In this document: piece by piece, positions 41,964 to 52,600 of the stretch | Layout: each line of letters begins with the position of its first letter | Position numbering within the stretch: the stretch's first letter is position 1 | Source: Leishmania infantum JPCM5 | Lineage: Eukaryota; Euglenozoa; Kinetoplastea; Trypanosomatida; Trypanosomatidae | DNA: 64,000 bases | Assembly: GCF_000002875.2 (NCBI RefSeq) | Contig: NC_009402.2 | Span: 252,501-316,500 of the forward strand | Direction of reading: 5' to 3' | Made by a program: the position numbers and the translations under genes | Notes under the pieces: generated by a model | What the model saw: only the letters and a program-made list of their open reading frames with translations | The model's database searches: none | Told to the model about the DNA's origin: nothing

Positions 41964-44900
41964 ATGCTTGTCTGCTGTGCGCTGAATCGCCGCGCAGGTG
42001 GGCGGATTCACATCGGCTCATTCGCATGCGGGGGATCCTTCGGAGCTCCTGCGGCAATGGCCGCTGTCACCGCTTGCGCATCTGGCGCCGCAGCGCCGCC
42101 AACCTCGGGGTGTCGCGACGAGAGAAACACGAAAAGGGAACCGCCGGGCCAGTCGTGGACCTTTTCCAACGACGGCAACGACGGCGCAGCCCGTGACTTA
42201 GATGGCACGCTCTGCAGCTGGTCGATACAATCAGCCTTGCAGATGGCCTACCCGCCTGTACCCTTGGTGACAGCCTTCTACGGCCACTGCGCACGTCTGC
42301 AGTCGCCACGGCACTTCTGTCAATGCGATCTACTCACTCTGCCGGCCAACGGATGCTCAGCGAGTCTAGGTGCGGCCCAAGGAGAAAGCACAGCAGTGCC
42401 CGTGGGGAGCGCGCGCGTTGCAGACTGGAACGTTGATGGCGGCGGTAGCGGTGCTGCGCTACTGCTGATGCTGCACGACGTTGCCACACTGCCGTGGGCA
42501 GCAGGCTTACGCCTTCCTCTCACCCTGCACGGAGCGGCTACGTGCGCTCATGACGAGATGGCGCGGCGGGAGCTGCCGGCGGCCGTTGCCGTCAAGAGAA
42601 ACCGCGGTGGTGCTAGCAAACCGTCAGGCGCTGCCCCATCGATTGCACGCGTAGGTGGTGGGGTATCAACGCAGTCCCGCACCACCTCCGTCGTCACTGC
42701 AGAGGCTTCCCTCGCAAAGTCTGACGTAGAAGGCGAGGAGCAAGGCAGCGTAGCCACCTCGTGGCGCACCGCCACTGCCGCTGACCACCAAGCTGACAGG
42801 GACACCTGGCAGCCTTTCAGTGAGTACAGCGAGCCACAAGCCTGCGCGGAGACGTCGGCGCTTGCACTGCGCTCATTTGCCGTCGCGCAACTTGGCCAGC
42901 GCGTGCCGCTGGTGGCCCTCGTGGCTGAGAGAGGATTCGATGCCAAGTCAACGTTCTCTGCCCTCACCGAGCACTGTGTTACCCGTCGAGCCTGCGCGGT
43001 GTACAACCATCAGTGCTCAAACAGCCCTGCCTGGCTCCCGCCGCGCACGGCTGTGCATCGCATGCCGGTGGAAGTGTATGCGGAGCGCACCCCGTTGGTG
43101 CAGACGAGTGGCACCGCCGCCTTGCAGCGGGCACTTTGGCAAGGACTGAGCCGTGTCTTGGCAGCATCGGCTGACCACAGCAGCCACGGCGCTGCGCATT
43201 CACCTGCAACATTGCGGTCCTCGCCATCGAAGCCATGCGGAGGACTGCGGTGGCCTATATCACCGCTGGCACATCTCGTCTGGAACGGGCAGTGTTGGGT
43301 GGCAGAAACAGACGTGCAGGTGGCGGAGATGGAGGAGCGGCTCCTCGGCGCGCTGCTGGGCGACGGTGATGAGGATGCGGCTGATGCTAGTGCTGGTGCA
43401 GCTCGATCAACAGCGAACAGGAACGCGGTCATGTGCGGCACGCCTGCTACGCGGAGTAACACTCTTGAAAAGGGCGGCGCAGGTCGGTTAGAGGCACTCC
43501 GGATAGGCTTGAATGCGCAGGACCCTGCGTATCCTCGGCTCTGGCTGCCGAGCTGCTGGCGTCGTTCCAGCGGTTTAGCTGAAATATTGACGCCTCTTTT
43601 TCGAGATCCGGGCGACGGTAGTGCGGGAATCGGTGCAGTGTGTAGCCGTCCAGCAGGCGCTGCCGCCCCGGCCGCCTCACGGTGCGCGTTTTTCAGCAGG
43701 TCGTATGAGGCCTGGAAGCGCACCAGTGAAGATGGACGAGTCGTGGAAGCGGCAGTAGAGGCAGCCACAGCTGGCGCACAGATACCAGCGGCGCTGCGCT
43801 GCAGTCAGTGGGTGCTGCGCTTGCGAAAGGCGTGGCTTGTCGCCAGCCCTAACGTAAAATCGGCCTCGCTTTCTCGTGCAGGTGCAGCAGCGGGAGCTGA
43901 CGTCGCTGCGAAACTGAGCCTTGGCAACGCGGGCGTGAAGCCAGTGCCATCTCTGCTCGATGCAGCTCGCGGTGCCAACGACCACTCGCGTGCCCCCTCT
44001 TCGAGGTCGCCAGCACCAGTACCCGTGAGGTACCCCAATTACGACCTCCTTACCGGCTTGCCGCTGAACTTGCGCGACTACGACGCGGCTGCCAGAAGGG
44101 CCCGAGACGCTGCCAGGAGCTCCCGCGCGTCCTCCTTCTCCTCTTCAGCTTCGAAGTCAGCCATGCTGTCGCTGTGGCCTTCCTGGACGACAAAGGCACC
44201 ACCTGCACACAAGTGCTGCGTGCAAGCGGCGCAGGCTGCCACCTTTCAGTATGCGGATGATCCGTTCTTCCTTGCGGCTCTCTCGCAGCAGGTGGGGTGG
44301 ATCCGTGTATCTCCGACCTGCAATCCGCACACGCCTCACGTAGGCGCCTCATCGGCATCGGCGCCGATGGCTACCCCGGGCACGGGACCGGTGTCGTGGC
44401 AGTTGCCTGATGCGCTGCGCAGGTGCTACAAAATACCCAGCTCCATCGCGGATGTCCCTCAGCGCTGGCTGTGTGGTGGCGCAAAGACAGCGGCGCAGAC
44501 AGCCGCTCCCAGCATTGATGTTGCCTTGTCCACAGCGCCGGTACAACACCTGCCTCCTTTGCCGCTGCCGCCCGTTGCGAGCGTATCGGTGCCGCAGCAA
44601 GAGTGGTGGACAGGCTTTTTCCTGCATGACGCCCCGCACTGGTGGCACCGCGAGGTGTTCAAAGGCGCGCAGCAACTCTGGGCGGCAAAAAGCACTTGCA
44701 ACGGCAGGCTCGCAGCGCCGGTGCGGCCGCGGCACGAGCGCGATGCTGAGCGCGTAGCAGCTGCTGAGGAGGTCGCGCGGATACTATTGTTTCTTCAGGA
44801 AGAGTGTCGTGTTCCGCCGCCTCCGGTGAGCGCTTCCAGCACAGCAACTGCCGTGGCATCCCCATACCACGACGCGCCTAGCTTGACGTCAGAGCCCTCG

Positions 44901-47045
44901 TCACCGGTAGAGATGACGCAGAAGACGGCGACCTTGCCGCCGCATGTATGCGTGCTTCGACTGGCACCTGTCGCCCCTCTGCTGTGCCGGCCACGCCGAT
45001 TATTGAGGTGTGGCGAGAAGGGCAAGCAACAGCACCACTGCGCATCCACTTCGGCCACGGAGGCTCCGTCGTTGGAGCTGCAGTGGTCCCTTGTGCCGGA
45101 CACAGCCGCGGTGACAGTGAACACTTTCTTCTCTCTGCAGGACGTGTTGAATGACGCTGGACCTTCTGGGACGGCTTCCGGTGCGCTGCCGCCGACCTCG
45201 TCGGCGGGCCGCGCGGTGCTGTTTTACGTCGAGGTCAAGGCTGGGTTGGAGGTACTGCGGCGGGTGGCACACGCAGCGGCTGCCCGGGAAGACTCCTCCG
45301 ACGGCGAGGAAGGCCCCTCGCCCGCCCCTTCCTCGTCTAATGCCTGGTGGGAACAACTGAGTGCCTTCTACGACGCCAATACGTTTGTGGCGCAAGAAAC
45401 CGCACCTCCGGCGACGGTGTCGACAACAGACGAGGGCAACAAAGGCATCAGAAGTGGTGGCTGCGAGGAGGTCGGTACAACCCGCCACGATGCTGTCGCG
45501 CACGAGAGCGCTGTACCGGCCTTCTGCCACCCTGCAGTGACGGAGGTGGTGCGGGCATGTGCGCAACTGATGCTGCGATGCGGAGGGCCATCGCACAACC
45601 GCCATGTGAGCGACTCCCACATCACACTCGGCAGCGGTGGCCGTGAAGGCAACAGGGTTTCAGCAGAGGCAGTTGCAGTATGGTCACGCGTGGACTACGA
45701 TGCGCTGCTTCGCTCCGCAGTCGTCGCGTCCGCAAGGGCCGCAGCCACGCCTTTCTCGGCAGCTTGCTTGCGCAGCAAGGTCTCTAATGGCGACGGTGGC
45801 CGGAGTGGTGCAGATGAAGAAGCGGACGAGGAGGGGGCGCCGGACCAAGCAGATGAGGCCGCGGCGCGCACCGACAACGGAAGCGAGAGCTCGTGTGCAG
45901 GGTCGGCAGTCACGCACGAAACGCAGCGCACACGCCCGGCCAGTGGCGCAGTGGCACACTCTATCCGAGACCATGCGACGAGTGTTGGACAGGACAGTCC
46001 ATCATCTGCTCAAGTGGCGCTGGGGTCGTCGTCGACGCCATCATGCTTGCCATACGGCATGGAGGTGTATGAGTACGACGAGGAGGGCACGCGGAGTGCA
46101 CCGTGCCTTAGCTGCGGGGGCCTCGCTGTGTCTCTGAACCATGCACAGCCTCCAGCGACTGAACCGGCTGACTGGCCAGCTGTGGATCGTCGCGTCCCAC
46201 TCGAGCCCCACTGCCGACTGAGCGAGGCCCTTCAGCCCCACAGAAACCCTGGCAGCTTTGGCGCGGTGGCAGGTGCGGGTCCCGCCTCGGCCTCCTCCTC
46301 CTCCATCGACACCTGTGCCAATTCTAGCGCCGCGTCTCTCTCGTCCGCTGGCTTGCCGTCTGCCTCTCTGTCGAGCGGAAAGTCTGTGCAAGCGGTGGCG
46401 CTTGGCGAGGCGTCTGTCGCCTCCATCCTCGACGCCCGAAGGGAGGCCAAGCAGAGCGACGGAGACGTCGGCGCAGACGACGGACCACGAGCGCAGCGCC
46501 AGCTGCGAAGTGCCGAGCTCCTCGTTCAGAATGAGGAATCCCTGTATGCAGGGTCTTCTAAAGGCAGCGCCTACAGTGCATCCCCGATGCCCTCAAGCGC
46601 GGATGGCGAGTCGCCGTCGCCTCCGTTGGACGTGATGGGTACCTTGATAGCGGAGGAGCACCATCGATTTAAGATGGAGTGGCGACAGTGGCTGCGATAC
46701 CTGCCTCCGACCGCCACGCAACAGAGAAACACGCCGTCATCAATTCCAGAGCCCACAGGGCCCCAAAAACGCGTGTCCAGCGTGTTTGGCTTTCTGCAGT
46801 CGTCGGCGGCCTCCGAATACTGCACTGGCTCCTCTTCAAGAGCTCGCACAACCTCCCGAGGCGACGGTGGAGAGCGCAACGCCGACGACTCAGCCCTGCC
46901 AGCGGCAGCAACAGCATCGGATGGTGCGGTGGTCGTCCTCGACCTGGGACTTTGCGTGCTGCATGTATGTCGCACAGAGGTATACGTGAACGCCGCCAAT
47001 TTGCTCTGCCATGAGGAGGCTCATGCAGAGAGACAAGACGACTGA
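41964..47045 (+). CDS. Large hypothetical protein (about 1693 aa)
   Basis: The frame is open from 41805, but the first ATG is at 41964 (MLVCCALNRRAGG), with another at 42057. The sequence upstream of 41964 is a pyrimidine tract. I recognise no domain. Ordered-looking blocks occur near the N-terminus (WSIQSALQMAYPPVPLVTAF, LLLMLHDVATLPWAAGLRL), in the middle (YPRLWLPSCWRRSSGLAEIL; YPNYDLLTGLPLNLRDYDAA; ADDPFFLAALSQQVGWIRV; WWTGFFLHDAPHWWHREVF) and at the C-terminus (LIAEEHHRFKMEWRQWLRYL, VVVLDLGLCVLHVCRTEVYV). They are separated by long Ala/Ser/Gly-rich linkers. Unusually many Trp and aromatic residues sit in the central blocks. No membrane segment or catalytic signature was seen. Confidence 0.8.
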   Translation: MLVCCALNRRAGGRIHIGSFACGGSFGAPAAMAAVTACASGAAAPPTSGCRDERNTKREPPGQSWTFSNDGNDGAARDLDGTLCSWSIQSALQMAYPPVPLVTAFYGHCARLQSPRHFCQCDLLTLPANGCSASLGAAQGESTAVPVGSARVADWNVDGGGSGAALLLMLHDVATLPWAAGLRLPLTLHGAATCAHDEMARRELPAAVAVKRNRGGASKPSGAAPSIARVGGGVSTQSRTTSVVTAEASLAKSDVEGEEQGSVATSWRTATAADHQADRDTWQPFSEYSEPQACAETSALALRSFAVAQLGQRVPLVALVAERGFDAKSTFSALTEHCVTRRACAVYNHQCSNSPAWLPPRTAVHRMPVEVYAERTPLVQTSGTAALQRALWQGLSRVLAASADHSSHGAAHSPATLRSSPSKPCGGLRWPISPLAHLVWNGQCWVAETDVQVAEMEERLLGALLGDGDEDAADASAGAARSTANRNAVMCGTPATRSNTLEKGGAGRLEALRIGLNAQDPAYPRLWLPSCWRRSSGLAEILTPLFRDPGDGSAGIGAVCSRPAGAAAPAASRCAFFSRSYEAWKRTSEDGRVVEAAVEAATAGAQIPAALRCSQWVLRLRKAWLVASPNVKSASLSRAGAAAGADVAAKLSLGNAGVKPVPSLLDAARGANDHSRAPSSRSPAPVPVRYPNYDLLTGLPLNLRDYDAAARRARDAARSSRASSFSSSASKSAMLSLWPSWTTKAPPAHKCCVQAAQAATFQYADDPFFLAALSQQVGWIRVSPTCNPHTPHVGASSASAPMATPGTGPVSWQLPDALRRCYKIPSSIADVPQRWLCGGAKTAAQTAAPSIDVALSTAPVQHLPPLPLPPVASVSVPQQEWWTGFFLHDAPHWWHREVFKGAQQLWAAKSTCNGRLAAPVRPRHERDAERVAAAEEVARILLFLQEECRVPPPPVSASSTATAVASPYHDAPSLTSEPSSPVEMTQKTATLPPHVCVLRLAPVAPLLCRPRRLLRCGEKGKQQHHCASTSATEAPSLELQWSLVPDTAAVTVNTFFSLQDVLNDAGPSGTASGALPPTSSAGRAVLFYVEVKAGLEVLRRVAHAAAAREDSSDGEEGPSPAPSSSNAWWEQLSAFYDANTFVAQETAPPATVSTTDEGNKGIRSGGCEEVGTTRHDAVAHESAVPAFCHPAVTEVVRACAQLMLRCGGPSHNRHVSDSHITLGSGGREGNRVSAEAVAVWSRVDYDALLRSAVVASARAAATPFSAACLRSKVSNGDGGRSGADEEADEEGAPDQADEAAARTDNGSESSCAGSAVTHETQRTRPASGAVAHSIRDHATSVGQDSPSSAQVALGSSSTPSCLPYGMEVYEYDEEGTRSAPCLSCGGLAVSLNHAQPPATEPADWPAVDRRVPLEPHCRLSEALQPHRNPGSFGAVAGAGPASASSSSIDTCANSSAASLSSAGLPSASLSSGKSVQAVALGEASVASILDARREAKQSDGDVGADDGPRAQRQLRSAELLVQNEESLYAGSSKGSAYSASPMPSSADGESPSPPLDVMGTLIAEEHHRFKMEWRQWLRYLPPTATQQRNTPSSIPEPTGPQKRVSSVFGFLQSSAASEYCTGSSSRARTTSRGDGGERNADDSALPAAATASDGAVVVLDLGLCVLHVCRTEVYVNAANLLCHEEAHAERQDD

Positions 47046-47757
47046 GGAAGAGAGGGAGGGGCACGGACGGATGGCTTACATAAACGCGAGTAGCGAAACA
47101 GAGAGAGACGTCCAGACCGGGCATGAATAAAGCAGCCGGCTGCGTCGCGCGCTCAGTGTGCGTGCGTGGATGTGTCCATGCAGGCTCTCGCCATGGAAGC
47201 ACGTCTGTGACCCTCCCTTTCTCTCGCGCCCTCTCCTCGCCGCCCTAATCTACGCAGCAACACAAATTACACGAGCGACTGCGACTGCTATTACCACTGC
47301 TACTGCTGCTCCAGCATCAAAACCTCACCCTTGCCGGGTTTCAACAACGAACACCCTAACAAGCCAAGAAGCAAGCGCCGCTGCGACGCACTGGAGGTGT
47401 ACGCTCCCACCTGCTGCGCTTTCCATTCATTCCCCGACGCAGCCATGATCAGCTGCATGACGCTCAGCACAAGTCTCGTGAAAGGCGCGGTCATGTGAGT
47501 GTGTGTGTGTGTGTACGTCTGGGCCTGCGTGAAGGATATCATCAGTTGACCTTGGCGCGACCCCCGTGGCAGCACAAGCGCCGTTACACACACCAGTCAT
47601 CCTGCCAGTGCCCAGGTGTGAACACCTCAGCAGCAACACAAACACGCACACACACGCACACGCCAGCGCATCATGAGAAAACCTACACTATTACTTGAGC
47701 CCTTACATCTCAGCACGAACCACCGCTTTTTCTGTCGGCAGCCGGCCACCCTTCGCG
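47046..47757. other. Spacer after the large hypothetical gene
   Basis: Purine-rich 3'UTR sequence, (ACTGCTATT)-like triplet runs near 47270-47320 and a (GT)n at 47496-47512. No gene was seen. Confidence 0.5.
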
Positions 47758-48450
47758 ATGCCGCCTACCCTCTCCGCCGCCCCGTCTCCTCCTGGCCAAC
47801 CGCTTCTCATGCTGCCTCTTGCCCTCCACGCCTGGCTACCTCTCCTTCATCACCTCCGCACTTCACGAAATCGGCAAACGTGTCGACATCACGCATTGCA
47901 TCTCCGCTCTTTCGTCGTGTAGCTCCGCGCTGTGGCGTCTCCGTGCTGTGTGCGCGTTTTCCGGATGGCGAGAGGAGAAGCAGCCGTGCGGCGTGCCACC
48001 GCTGGTGCTGCTGCTGCTGTGGCTGCGTGGAGTGCTATGATGAAAAACGTTTCCTTAACGACGAGCGGACCGACACGCACCCATGCGGACAGTTCGAATG
48101 TGTACAAATGTTGAGCCTCCCGCCTCCCGCGCCCGTGTCATCGCCGCTGCACCGTGCGCCTGCATGCGTGCGCGTGTGCGGCGGGGGACACTGGACAACG
48201 ACGTCTCTGTCTAACGGGGTGCGACGCTGCTCTGTCGGCGCACCTCGATTTCAGGAGATGGAGATGACGCGGCTGCGGCGGTGGTGCGCGCTGTGCTCGC
48301 TGTCACCGCACCTGTCTCCCCCGCCCTCAAGTGCGCGAGGAGAACCGTAGCCGCTGCAACTCCGCTAGGTGAGATGCCGCGGGTGATACTTCTCCAAGAG
48401 CTCTGTCGCCACCGCCGCGCATCCACGTCGCTGGGGCGTGTGCGCCTCTG
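47758..48450 (+). pseudogene. Candidate degraded gene, coding-like in alternating frames
   Basis: Successive segments have Leishmania-like G/C-ending codons and natural composition, but in different frames: from ATG 47758 (MPPTLSAAPSPPGQPLLMLP), then about 47825-47960 in the next frame (GYLSFITSALHEIGKRVDIT), then about 47965-48060 back in the first (RMARGEAAVRRATAG), then about 48225-48420 (DDAAAAVVRAVLAVTAPVSP). No single frame carries them all. This is what a gene with several small indels looks like. The product is unidentified. Chance open frames in GC-rich DNA are the alternative. Confidence 0.35.
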
Positions 48451-49648
48451 TGCCTGTGTATGTGTATGCATATGCATGTGTGTGTGTGTGTGTGTGTGTG
48501 CTTGTGTTTGTGTGCCAGCTGCGCTGCCGTGCAGGATGAGAGACATTCAACGGATCCCAATCAGAGCACTGTGCACTGAAACCCCGTCCTGATGCTAATC
48601 CGCAAAACAACGGCTGACGCGGCGACGCAGCCGGCCACGGGCACGTGCTGTGATGTGCCGCGTGACGGATGGATGGCATGGAAAGCAGCGACGGAGCAGT
48701 TCTTAGAATGTTGCAGTCGTAGCATTTCTCGCACCGAGACAGATGCAGGGAGGTGGTGGCGTGGCTCACAAACGACATGACGGGAGACTGCCTGCAGAGG
48801 CGGCTGCCGGCTCTTGACGCACACAGTTGTCACAGCGCTCTCCAAAGATGGCGCCTGCGCGCATGTCGTGGAGTGTAAAGGACCACCCTTTCTGTGAAAC
48901 AAGCGAGCGCACACGAGAGACAGACGTACCTGGGCTTTCCGTATTGGCTTTTTTTCTGCTGCTTTATTCGGGCGTCGGTGTGGACGTAATCGGCGGTCCT
49001 GCTGCAGGGAGGCCGGGGTGCATCCAGCGGCATGCGGACGGCTGTGACATGCATCGTTCTGAGGCGTTCGGAGCCACGTGCCAGTCTCGAGACGCAGAAG
49101 CTGACCGAAGAAGATGAGGGAAAGCGATGCACCGTGGCGATCACCTGCTTGTTTCGTACGTTGGTCTTTTCCTCCAACCGTCTTCCATCCACCACTTCCT
49201 TCTCTGCGCCGTCCCCCAGCCCCCCCTTTTTCAGTGCATGTGGCTCCTCCTTCACCGATCACCTGCACCCCACCTCCCCTTCTTCTTCTAGCGGATTCGG
49301 CCGACTGTGGTGAGCAGCAGCTTCAGCCAAAGGGGTGAAGTCAGGCGTGGTGGCGGCGATCGATGGACTGCGCCGCACGCACACCGTTTTGCAGACGTAT
49401 ACACATTCCTGCGAGCACAAAGAAATGCAGGCGCGCTTGAGAGGATCATAGACACACGCTAATAGGCATAGAATCAGGACCACAGCAGGCTGAGCCTCAC
49501 CGCACATCGTCCACCGCGGCCACCACGGCACACGACTATGTGAGCGACGGCGATAAGCGTAATCTGCGCCAGGAAAGTAGCTCGGCTGTCTCTCCTCGTC
49601 GGCTTCGTAGAGCGCGCTCCCCGCCCGCACACGCAGTGCTGCTTCGTT
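48451..49648. other. Spacer upstream of the ORC4-like gene
   Basis: (GT)n at about 48477-48500, otherwise complex sequence with pyrimidine blocks near 49160-49300. No gene was seen on either strand. Confidence 0.5.
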
Positions 49649-52600
49649 ATGCCGCCGAAGCGTAAGGGTGCACGAGCTGTGCCTGCTCCGAAAACATCGA
49701 AGTCGCGCACGGCCTCCGCGGCAGTAGCTAGTGCAGATGGCCAATTCGACCCCGCGACCGCAACGAGGGCCAAGATCCCGACGGCGCTAGCCGCGGAACC
49801 AACTGGGCGCAAGCGTGGTCGGCCGCAAAGCGCGGGCGCGTTTCCAGCCAAGGCAGCGGGAGCCTCGGCGCCACTTCAGCCGTGCGTGCCACAAATGTCT
49901 GCGGGTGCGCAAAAGCCGAAACGAAGGGCTGGCGCCGGCAATGCAGCTGCCTCGTCCACAGCGACTGGGCAAGCAGCCGCACAGACACCTCAGCCTCCAC
50001 CAGAAAAGGTGGCACGGACAGAGCTGCCCCAGCCCGTCGTTTCAAGGCCTACATTAATGGCTGCTGTCGCGGCATCGGCCATCAAAGAAGTGGGGACCGC
50101 CAGGCACCACAATGCAAGCACAGCGGACGAGGACCAACCCGAGAGCGTCTCCCTGCTTCGTCGCTATCTCCCTTTCCCGGTCCCGACGTCCACTAACAGC
50201 AGCGGCGCCTCGGATGCACAGGAGTGGAACATAAGTGACGCCGTGGTCTTCTCGACGTATCTCGCCGAGGTGCAGTCCCACCTAACTCGCCACTGCTGCC
50301 GGCAACTCGCGCGGCTCACCACATCAACCGCGCCAGCCTTCTTGCACGCTGCAGCCCTGGGCGAGGCAGCGCTGGCAGCCTCCCCAACACCACACATGTT
50401 GGCTCACGCAAGCAGCGGCCCTGACGATCAAGGGTCGCTGTCGCCGGTAGAGCAACTGGTTGACAGGCAGGAGCAGGCATATCGCACACTTCGGGCCACC
50501 ATCGCTGCCTCCTGCGCTCTAGGTCATCGCTCCTGCCAGGTACTATGGGGGCCGCGCGGCAGCGGCAAGCACCGCATTCTGCGTCTTCTCGCTCACGACG
50601 TTCGTCGCACCCCCAACACCTTCGTAATAGAGCTGCAGGGGCGGCTGCTGAAGGACGACGAGGCCGCTCTCGGCGTCATTGCCCAGCAGCTGCTCTCCTT
50701 CTTACAAAGCCCGCAGTCCGCGCAGCTGCGCGCCGTGCATTACCTCTTGCGCACCGGCACCTTCGGGTTTGGCCAGCTGTTTCACTTCGAGCGGCACATG
50801 CAGGACGGCGACATGGTGGCGGCCGCGGCGACAGCGCCAGGACTCAGCGCACGCGCTATGGACGGTGCGGATACGTTACTCCTGCACACGCCTCAACACA
50901 TGACTGGAGACGGCGGCCGAAGCGGCGCGACTCGGCGGCAGCGCCCGTCAACGGTAACTGCCCCGCCCACGAAAGCTCCGCACCGAGGGGCGAGGCGTGC
51001 GCGCTGGCGCTTGAGTCGCCCCGCGCCTGGTGATCGGGCCGACAGCAACGCGGACGGGTCGGCTGAGGATGCGGAGGACGATGCTACCGAGGACGAAGAA
51101 GCCGTGCAAGGGAGCGGCGTCATGGTGACGTCCACCACGACATACCTCACCGGCGGGGCGGCGAGTGCCCTGCCTCATCTCCAGCAAGCGCTTCTCCTCC
51201 TGAAGAGCCTAGGTTGCAGCATTGTCGTGTGCGTCCGCGACATCGACGTTTTCGGCATCCGCTGCGATCAACTCCTCTACGTCCTCTCCGGTCTCATGCA
51301 CGATAGTGACGGAGGCGGCGGCGGTGCAGGTGGTGGCGGAGGGCTGTCTCTCGTGCTGGCGTCCGCCGCGCCTGACATCCGCCAGCTGGAGAAGCGGCTC
51401 TCCAGTCGTCTAACTTGCGAGACGCGGTACGTGCCGCTGTTGCCCTGGTCCTTGCGCAACCTGCTTGCCGCTACGCTGCACACAATGGCGCAGGACGCGT
51501 CGCACCAGGTTTGCATGAAGGAGGTTGGTCGACAAAGGGCGGACCTAGTCGCAACTCTGCGTTCTGGTGCGACGAAACTGCGACAGAGCACGGAGGGCGG
51601 CGGCAAGATCCAAAAGCGTGAGCAGGAGGCGCTGAAAAAGTCGATGGCTGACCTGGAGGCGCGACTGCACGCGAGCGAGGCCACTCTGCGAGAATTGCGT
51701 GCACAGCGGCGACACCTTCTCAGCCTGCTCGACACAGAGACTGTCCCCACGACCATGGCACTCGGCGCCAACAGTGCCGGCTCTCCGGCACTGGGTTACT
51801 ACAGAGCTTCCGGCTGGCGCTCTTCAGCGCTGCCGTTGCCGCTGCAGCTACAGCAGCGGGCGCCCACCTCTGCAAGTTCAACGTCTTCGTCCTTTACGAC
51901 TGCTCGCACCTGGTCTGTCGGCTCGCTGCTCGCCCACTCCTCTCTGACGCTCGAGGTGCAGTGCGTCATGTGCGAGGAGCTTCTCCGACAACTCTGTTGC
52001 GCCACACGCGCACGCCAAGCACGGGGTTCTGCCGGTGTTGATGCCGCCTGTGGCAGCGGCTGCCCTGCACTCGCGCAACTGGTGACGGAGCTGAGCACGG
52101 AGCTCGAGCTGAACAGCAGCACCAGCTCAACCGTGCTGACGGTGCTGGCGAATCACCTGTGCAAGGCTGCTAGCGGTGCCGTCGATCTTCTTGGTGGAAG
52201 TGGTCGGCGCGTGCTGCTGAGTTGGTTGCGCGCACGGCTGCGGCAAGAGCCCATCCCTCCGGCGGCCGCCAGCGTCACCTCTGCTGCGCAGGCAAGCACC
52301 ACATGCCCAGCGGGGGTGCCACAGATGATTTTGCTGCGCTGGCGGGAGGCGGCGCAGTCCATGGTGACGAACATCCCCGACCGTCGTGCAGGGCTCGCCG
52401 AAGAAGCAGCAATGAATGAGCGCTTCGTTGGCGTTGACCTCCGACCATCGCTTGCCTTGGGCGACCGTGAGCCGGCGGCGACGGATGGTGCGAACATCAG
52501 CCGCTCAGAGTACCACCGCCCACCTCCAGGGCTGCCGCCGCTGTCTTTGCTGCCCCCGAACCTACATGACCTGCTCGCCGACGGTCAGCTTGTTGGCATG

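Noticed and set aside
48075..48110. GTTCGAAT motif suggesting a tRNA T-loop
   Set aside because: No acceptor stem, anticodon arm or A-box-like sequence could be fitted around it.
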